A stretch of DNA of 64,000 bases, taken from the NCBI RefSeq assembly GCF_028583725.1, contig NZ_CP110680.1, positions 2,170,001 through 2,234,000 on the forward strand, read 5' to 3'. Below the pieces are notes generated by a model. The model was not told where the DNA came from. It saw only the letters and a program-made list of their open reading frames with translations, and did no database searches. How positions within the stretch are numbered: position 1 is the stretch's first letter; each line of letters starts with the position of its first letter. This stretch comes from Cellulomonas fimi (GTDB lineage Bacteria > Actinomycetota > Actinomycetes > Actinomycetales > Cellulomonadaceae). Positions 59,285 through 64,000 of the stretch are shown here, piece by piece. Both the position numbers and the translations under genes were made by a program.

Positions 59285-60162
59285 CGCCGGAGCGGCAGAT
59301 GGTCGAGGTGGACGGGCGGCAGGTCCGTGTCACGCACCTCGAGAAGGTCATGTACCCCGAGACGGGCACGACCAAGGCGGAGGTCATGCACTACCTCCTG
59401 CGCGTCGCGCCCGCCCTGCTGCCGCAGCTCCGCGAGCGGCCCGTGACGCGGATCCGCTGGCCCGACGGCGTCGGGGGCGAGAAGTTCTTCGAGAAGAACG
59501 TGCCGCGTGGTGCACCCGAGTGGCTCCGCCGGCAGACGCTGCCCGCGGCGCCGAACAACGACGACGACGAGGGCACGATGCTCGAGCTGCCGTTCGTCGA
59601 CGACCTCGCCGGGCTCGTGTGGTGCGCGAACCAGGGCGCGCTCGAGCTGCACACGCCGCAGTGGACGGTCGGACCGCGCGGGGGCGTCCGCCACCCGGAC
59701 CGGCTCGTGATCGACCTCGACCCCGGCGCGCCGGCGGGCCTGGACGAGTGTGCGCGCGTGGCGCACCTCGTCGCGGACCGGCTGCGCGAGGACGGGCTCG
59801 ACGAGACCGTCCCGGTGACGTCGGGCAGCAAGGGCATGCAGCTCTACGCGCGACTGCCCGGACGGCGGACCGCGCCCGTGGTCCGGCAGTACGCGCGGGA
59901 CCTCGCGTTCGCGGTCGCGAAGCAGCACCCGTCGCTCGTCGTCGCCGTCATGCGCAAGGACGTGCGCGGCGGCAAGGTGCTCATCGACTGGTCGCAGAAC
60001 CACCCGGCGAAGACGACGATCACGCCCTACTCGCTGCGCGGCCGCGACGTGCCGCGCGTGGCGGCGCCGCGGTGGTGGGACGAGATCGGACCGGGGCTGG
60101 CGCAGCTCGGTCCCGACGAGGTCGCGGACCGGCTCGAGCGCGACGGCGACCCGTTCGACTGA
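59281..60162 (+). CDS. LigD-type primase-polymerase (NHEJ polymerase domain)
   Basis: A 293-residue archaeo-eukaryotic primase-fold polymerase. It has VTHLEKVMYPETGTTKAEVMHYL, RPVTRIRWPDGVGGEKFFEKNVP, the DxD metal pair in LVIDLDPG near residue 145, VTSGSKGMQLY and the C-terminal DWSQNHPAKTTITPYSLRGRD. It corresponds to the polymerase part of LigD, filling gaps during Ku-dependent end joining. GTG overlaps the ligase stop by 4 nt, indicating coupled synthesis of two pieces that are fused elsewhere. Confidence 0.92.
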   Translation: MTPERQMVEVDGRQVRVTHLEKVMYPETGTTKAEVMHYLLRVAPALLPQLRERPVTRIRWPDGVGGEKFFEKNVPRGAPEWLRRQTLPAAPNNDDDEGTMLELPFVDDLAGLVWCANQGALELHTPQWTVGPRGGVRHPDRLVIDLDPGAPAGLDECARVAHLVADRLREDGLDETVPVTSGSKGMQLYARLPGRRTAPVVRQYARDLAFAVAKQHPSLVVAVMRKDVRGGKVLIDWSQNHPAKTTITPYSLRGRDVPRVAAPRWWDEIGPGLAQLGPDEVADRLERDGDPFD

Positions 60163-60261
60163 CCGCCCGCTCCGCTGGCGAGCGACCCTCGTGTGGGGCA
60201 GCGTGGACGCACGCCCGGGCAGGTCTCGCCCCGGTTCACGAGCTGAAGGAGGAGCCCCCTC

Positions 60262-60835
60262 ATGGCACGCACGCTGCCGAAGTACACCGTCCCGTCGCTC
60301 ACGCCGCAGGACGGCGCGAAGGTCGCCGAGATCCTCCAGCAGCGGCTCAACGCGCTCAACGACCTCGCGCTGACGCTCAAGCACATCCACTGGAACGTCG
60401 TCGGCCCGCACTTCATCGCGGTGCACGAGATGATCGACCCGCAGGTCGACGCGGTGCGCCTCATGGTCGACGCGATCGCCGAGCGCATCGCGACCCTCGG
60501 CGTCGCGCCGGTCGGCACGCCCGGTGCGCTGGTGAAGGCGCGCACGTGGGACGACTACGCCATCGGGCGGGACAGCGCGATCGCGCACCTCGGCGCGCTC
60601 GACGAGGTCTACGTCGGCGTCATCACGGACCACCGCCAGGCGGCGAAGGACACCGAGGAGCTCGACGACGTCACGAACGACCTGCTCATCGGCCACCTGC
60701 ACGAGCTCGAGCCTGTTCCACTGGTTCGTGCGCGCGCACCTCGAGTCGGCCGGCGGTGCCCTGAGCACGTCCTCGGCGGACGGCGAGAAGGCGTCCGCCG
60801 ACGCCGCCCGGGCGAAGGACAAGGCATCGGCGTGA
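60262..60835 (+). pseudogene. dps: Dps-family ferritin-like protein, one-base frameshift near the C-terminus
   Basis: The product would be a 190-residue Dps protecting DNA and storing iron. NALNDLALTLKHIHWNVVGPHFIAVHEMIDPQVD carries the ferroxidase His and acidic residues (35-70), and the core continues to IGHLHELE near residue 150. After 60711 an extra C shifts the frame. Dropping one C restores LFHWFVRAHLESAGG and an Ala/Lys-rich tail ending at TGA 60833-60835. The coding pattern beyond is intact, so this is a recent lesion, a sequencing error, or, less likely, programmed slippage. The ATG has a gaaggaggag site. Confidence 0.75.
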
Positions 60836-60840
60836 GCGCA

Positions 60841-60882
60841 GGCACGGAGCACCGGGCGGTCGGTCGCGCGGTGCTCCGTGCC
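60841..60882 (+). terminator. Terminator after dps
   Basis: ggcacggagcaccg and cggtgctccgtgcc pair perfectly (14 bp) around a 14-nt loop, 5 nt after the restored dps stop. It separates dps from the next gene although one frame runs through both. Confidence 0.85.
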
Positions 60883-60939
60883 GCACGACCGGGCAGCCGC
60901 ACGACGGGGTCCGCGCAGCCCCCGAGCCCGACCCGCCGC

Positions 60940-62001
60940 ATGCACGTCGCCGCGCGCCTCGAGGACTCGTTCGACCGGGCCGTGGCCGGGGTGCTGGCAC
61001 GCCGGGGCTGGACGGTCCGCATCGAGGCGTTCGCGGGGTACGGGGCGCCCGGGTGGGTGCGCGTCATGGCGCGGACGCTGCTCGCCCCGCCCCAGGTGCG
61101 GGCGTCGGACCTGCCGGGCGCGGGCGCCGAGGCGCACGTCGAGGCACGCCCCGCCGCCCCCGTGCGCGGGTGGCGGTCGTTCGCGACCGCCGAGGTCGCG
61201 GGTGCGCCGCTGCGCGTGCGCGTCGGGGACCGCGAGCACGAGGTCGTCACGGATCGCGGCGGCTACCTGGACGTCGTGCTCGACGCGGACCTGTCCCCCG
61301 GTTGGCACCACGTGACCCTCACGTCGCAGGACGGTGCGACCGCGCAGGCGCCCGTGATGGTCGTCGACCCCGCGGTCCGCGTGGGTCTAGTCAGCGACAT
61401 CGACGACACCGTGATGGTGACCCGCCTGCCACGTCCGCTGGTCGCGGCCTGGAACGTGCTCGTCCGGCACGAGAACGCCCGCGAGCCCGTGCCGGGCATG
61501 AACGCCCTCTACGCGGAGCTGCGGCAGCGCAATCCGGGGATGCCGGTCGTCTACCTGTCGACGGGGGCGTGGAACGCCGCGCCGGCGATCGCGCGGTTCC
61601 TGCGGCGGCACGGGTACCCGCCGGGACCCCTGCTGCTCACGGACTGGGGGCCCACGAACACCGGCTGGTTCCGCTCCGGCCGGGCGCACAAGGTCGCGCG
61701 GCTGCGGCGCCTGTTCCGCGAGCTGCCCGACGTCCGCTGGGTGCTCGTGGGCGACGACGGCCAGCGGGACCCGGAGATCTACGCCGGCGCGGCCGAGCAC
61801 CACCCCGACCACGTCGAGGCGATCCTGCTGCGGCAGCTGACGTTCAGCGAGCACGTGCTCGCCCACGGGCTCCCCGCGCCGACGCCGGAGCAGCGCACCG
61901 CGGAGCGGGCGGCGGAGAACGAGGGCATCCCGGTCCTGCAGGGCGCGGACGGGTATGCGCTGCGGCAGGCGGTGCACTCCGAGGCGCGGCTGGCGCGCTG
62001 A
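60940..62001 (+). CDS. App1-family (DUF2183) phosphatase
   Basis: A 353-residue protein of the App1/DUF2183 family, relatives of phosphatidate phosphatase with a HAD-like catalytic core. It shows HVAARLEDSFDRAVAGVLARRGW at the start, then a beta-sandwich N-terminal domain, LVSDIDDTVMVTRLP near residue 151 (DxDxT nucleophile), MPVVYLSTGAWNAAPAI, LLTDWGPTNTGWFRSG and WVLVGDDGQRDPEIY. The ATG is preferred because family proteins begin here and a terminator lies upstream; the frame continues unbroken back into dps only because of the dps frameshift. Confidence 0.82.
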   Translation: MHVAARLEDSFDRAVAGVLARRGWTVRIEAFAGYGAPGWVRVMARTLLAPPQVRASDLPGAGAEAHVEARPAAPVRGWRSFATAEVAGAPLRVRVGDREHEVVTDRGGYLDVVLDADLSPGWHHVTLTSQDGATAQAPVMVVDPAVRVGLVSDIDDTVMVTRLPRPLVAAWNVLVRHENAREPVPGMNALYAELRQRNPGMPVVYLSTGAWNAAPAIARFLRRHGYPPGPLLLTDWGPTNTGWFRSGRAHKVARLRRLFRELPDVRWVLVGDDGQRDPEIYAGAAEHHPDHVEAILLRQLTFSEHVLAHGLPAPTPEQRTAERAAENEGIPVLQGADGYALRQAVHSEARLAR

Positions 62002-62017
62002 CAGGAGCGGGACGCTC

Positions 62018-62061
62018 GACGGCCCGCGCTCCCGTCCGTCACGGCGGAGGCGCGGGCCGTC
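62018..62061 (+). terminator. Bidirectional terminator
   Basis: gacggcccgcgc and gcgcgggccgtc pair perfectly (12 bp) around a 20-nt loop, between the App1-like gene and the convergent small gene. Confidence 0.75.
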
Positions 62062-62067
62062 GGCGCG

Positions 62068-62274
62068 TCACAGGCGCTGGGGGTCGTCCCAGTCCTCGCT
62101 GCTCGCGATCGCCTCGTCGTCGGCCTCGAGCTCGACCGCGTGCAGCGACCGCGGTGCCCGGCTCGGGTCCCCGCCCGACCGTGCGTCGGCGGCGGCGAGC
62201 TCGGCCTCGGGCAGGGTGGGCTCGGCGAGGTGCTCGGCGGCGGGGTCGGACGTCAGGTCGCGGTCGCGGCTCAT
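62068..62274 (-). CDS. Small acidic hypothetical protein (68 residues)
   Basis: A hydrophilic, acidic protein (SRDRDLTSDPAAEHLAEPTL, then Ala/Asp-rich, ending SSEDWDDPQRL) with ATG start and consistent G/C third positions. No domain, cysteine or membrane segment. It is convergent with the App1-like gene and divergent from the GH74 gene. No family was recognised. Confidence 0.55.
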   Translation of the reverse strand: MSRDRDLTSDPAAEHLAEPTLPEAELAAADARSGGDPSRAPRSLHAVELEADDEAIASSEDWDDPQRL

Positions 62275-62380
62275 GGGAGGTTTCTACCGCCACGTCCGCC
62301 CGGGTGCACCCGCGGACCAGCCCGTGACCCGGTCAACGCCACCCGTCGGACAGCGGTCCAGGACGCGGCGGTGCGCCGTC

Positions 62381-62400
62381 AGGGCTAAACGATTCGCCCT
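62381..62400 (+). promoter_or_regulatory. LacI-type operator upstream of the GH74 gene
   Basis: agggctaaacgattcgccct is a near-perfect 20-bp palindrome (AGGGC-N-AA-N-CG-N-TT-N-GCCCT) centred on CG, the classical LacI-family layout. It shares TAAACGATT(C/T)GCCC with the element before cbhA. It lies just upstream of the predicted promoter. Confidence 0.7.
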
Positions 62401-62411
62401 CTCACCGGCAT

Positions 62412-62431
62412 TCGAAGCGCTTCGATACCGT
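62412..62431 (+). promoter_or_regulatory. Second palindromic operator and -10 of the GH74 gene
   Basis: tcgaagcgcttcga (62412-62425) is a perfect 14-bp palindrome with the AGCGCT centre seen in CelR-type operators of other actinobacteria. It directly abuts a TACCGT -10 box (62426-62431), so a bound repressor would block RNA polymerase. The transcript would have a leader of about 105 nt. Confidence 0.6.
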
Positions 62432-62543
62432 GCGGCCACCCGACGCCCCGGGGCCGCCTCGCGAGCCCCCGCGACGGGACGACCGGCCGGGCAACCCTCG
62501 CCCGGCGGGCACACACCACCGCCTTCACGAAGGAGTGCAGCGG

Positions 62544-64000
62544 ATGCGCGTCCCTGCTCAGACCTCTCCCGGCAGACCCGGCCGCCGGTCACGACGCCTC
62601 GCGGGCGCCGTCCTCGCGGCCGCGCTGGCCGCCGGCGCCGGCACGGCCGTCGCCCTCGGCTCCCCCGCCACCGCGGCAGCGCCCTCGTACACGTGGGGCA
62701 ACGTCGAGGTCGTCGGGGGCGGCTTCGTCCCCGGGATCATCTACAACCAGTCGGAGAAGGGCCTCGTCTACGCCCGCACCGACATCGGCGGCGCCTACCG
62801 CCTCGACCAGCGCACCCAGCGCTGGGTCCCGCTGCTCGACCACGTCGGCTGGGACGAGTGGAGCCACAGCGGCGTGCTCAGTCTCGCGACCGACCCGGTG
62901 GACCCCGACAAGGTCTACGCGGCCGTCGGCACGTACACGAACAGCTGGGACCCGCAGAACGGTGCGATCCTGCGCTCGAGCGACCGCGGCGAGACGTGGC
63001 AGAAGACCATGCTGCCGTTCAAGGTCGGCGGCAACATGCCCGGCCGAGGCATGGGCGAGCGTCTCCAGGTCGACCCCAACGACAACCGCGTCCTCTACCT
63101 GGGGACCGAGAGCGGCAACGGGCTGTGGCGCAGCACCGACTCCGGCGTCACGTGGTCCAAGGTCAGCTCGTTCACCAACCCCGGCAACTACGTGCAGGAC
63201 CCGACGTCGACCAACGACTACCTGACCAGCAACCAGGGCGTCGTGTGGGTCACGTTCGACCCGTCGAGCGGCACGAAGGGATCGCCGACGAAGACCATCT
63301 ACGTCGGGGTCGCCGACAAGGAGAACACCGTCTACCGGTCGACCGACGCGGGCGCGACGTGGCAGCGGATCCCCGGTCAGCCCACGGGCTACATCGCGCA
63401 CAAGGGCGTCTACGACGCGAAGGGCAAGCAGCTCTACATCGCGACCAGCGACACGGGCGGCCCGTACGACGGCGGGCACGGCGACGTGTGGCGCCTCGAC
63501 GCCACGACCGGCACGTGGACGAGCATCTCCCCCGTGCCGTCGTCGAGCAGCGACCAGTACTTCGGCTACTCGGGCCTCACGATCGACCGGCAGGACCCGG
63601 ACACGCTCATGGTCGTCACGCAGATCTCCTGGTGGCCGGACATCATCGTGTTCCGCAGCACGGACCGCGGCGCGACGTGGAGCCGCATCTGGGACTGGGC
63701 GGGCTACCCGAACCGCGACCTGCGCTACGACCTCGACTACTCGGGCGCGCCGTGGCTCACGTTCGGCAAGACGTCCGCGCCCGTCGGCGAGCCGCTCGTC
63801 AAGCTCGGCTGGATGACGGAGTCCTTCGAGATCGACCCGTTCGACTCCGACACGTTCCTCTACGGCACCGGCGCGACGGTGTACGGCGGCAGCAACCTCA
63901 CCGCGTGGGACACGGGCGGGAAGGTCAAGATCGGCGTCAAGGCACAGGGCATCGAGGAGACCGCCGTGCTCGACCTCGCCGCTCCCCCGGGAGCCGTGCA
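62544..64000 (+). CDS. Secreted GH74 xyloglucanase/endoglucanase (cut by window edge)
   Basis: The first 485 residues of a secreted beta-propeller glycosidase; the 3' end is outside the window. The signal peptide is long (basic RPGRRSRRLAGAVLAAALAAG, cleavage near ATAAA at about residue 47). GH74 features: YTWGNVEVVGGGFVPGIIYN, YARTDIGGAYRLD, repeated sialidase/BNR-like blades (RSSDRGETWQ, RSTDSGVTWS, RSTDAGATWQ, RSTDRGATWS) and ERLQVDPND with the likely catalytic Asp. It closes at GIEETAVLDL. A C-terminal CBM is expected but unseen. The ATG has an aaggag site; two LacI-type operators lie upstream. Confidence 0.93.
   Translation, partial: MRVPAQTSPGRPGRRSRRLAGAVLAAALAAGAGTAVALGSPATAAAPSYTWGNVEVVGGGFVPGIIYNQSEKGLVYARTDIGGAYRLDQRTQRWVPLLDHVGWDEWSHSGVLSLATDPVDPDKVYAAVGTYTNSWDPQNGAILRSSDRGETWQKTMLPFKVGGNMPGRGMGERLQVDPNDNRVLYLGTESGNGLWRSTDSGVTWSKVSSFTNPGNYVQDPTSTNDYLTSNQGVVWVTFDPSSGTKGSPTKTIYVGVADKENTVYRSTDAGATWQRIPGQPTGYIAHKGVYDAKGKQLYIATSDTGGPYDGGHGDVWRLDATTGTWTSISPVPSSSSDQYFGYSGLTIDRQDPDTLMVVTQISWWPDIIVFRSTDRGATWSRIWDWAGYPNRDLRYDLDYSGAPWLTFGKTSAPVGEPLVKLGWMTESFEIDPFDSDTFLYGTGATVYGGSNLTAWDTGGKVKIGVKAQGIEETAVLDLAAPPGAV

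Noticed and set aside
60262..62001. A single Dps-App1 fusion protein
   Set aside because: The correct dps ending exists in the next frame, a perfect terminator separates the genes, and the two families are unrelated.

Overview
This 64 kb window is chromosomal DNA of a high-GC actinobacterium, almost certainly a Cellulomonas (Micrococcales) close to C. fimi. The evidence is third-codon positions that are nearly always G or C, many GTG starts, and secreted cellulases whose module order (GH6-fnIII x3-CBM2 and GH5-fnIII x2-CBM2) matches C. fimi CbhA and CenD. No rRNA, tRNA, CRISPR array or intact insertion sequence was seen. The window opens inside coaBC and closes inside a GH74 xyloglucanase gene.

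Region 1 (1-25 kb) is core metabolism and information processing: coaBC-metK-priA-HAD phosphatase-fmt-rsmB-rpe; a riboflavin operon under an FMN riboswitch (ribD-ribE-ribBA-ribH-ribM-like pnuC); hisE-hisG; then pafB-pafC-(small membrane gene)-tatA-tatC-lipid kinase-helY, which is the mycobacterial order, followed by an amidohydrolase. Region 2 (24.6-28 kb) has a strong promoter with an apparent non-coding RNA, then lnt-ppm1 and rbpA, the last behind a sigma-R type promoter. Region 3 (28-35 kb) is more accessory: aldo/keto reductase, a 15-bp repeat array, two little-characterised genes, a tyrosine recombinase beside about 1 kb of non-coding DNA with three copies of a 12-bp motif, a GNAT acetyltransferase, a 46-residue protein, an MBL hydrolase and an orphan ParA-like ATPase. 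Region 4 (35-42 kb) is the conserved pgsA-DUF881-sbp-DUF881-garA-ftsR-nuclease-merR block on the minus strand, lacking the gcvH found there in mycobacteria. Region 5 (42-44 kb) is a CoA-binding protein and a DEAD-box helicase with a long leader.

Region 6 (44-53.5 kb) is the cellulose locus. A LacI-family repressor gene is divergent from a cytoplasmic sensor made of a LacI-type sugar-binding domain, a PAS domain and a degenerate GGDEF domain. Next to them lie cbhA (GH6) and cenD (GH5). cbhA and the GH74 gene at the window's right edge carry the same operator-like element with a TAAACGATT core, and the GH74 promoter has a second, perfectly palindromic element. This suggests one regulon, read by the local LacI protein or another one. 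Region 7 (53.5-62.5 kb) holds a threonine aldolase-like gene, Zur, HU, a DNA-repair cluster (PHP/PolX-like, Ku, split LigD ligase and polymerase genes), a dps gene with a one-base frameshift, and an App1-like phosphatase.

A recurrent feature is a TANNNT -10 box 6-8 nt before the start codon with no Shine-Dalgarno sequence (metK, fmt, rpe, hisE, pafB, helY, amidohydrolase, lnt, aldo/keto reductase, parA-like, ligD). This points to widespread leaderless transcription and helps fix starts. All functional calls rest on reading motifs and gene order; no database search was run.
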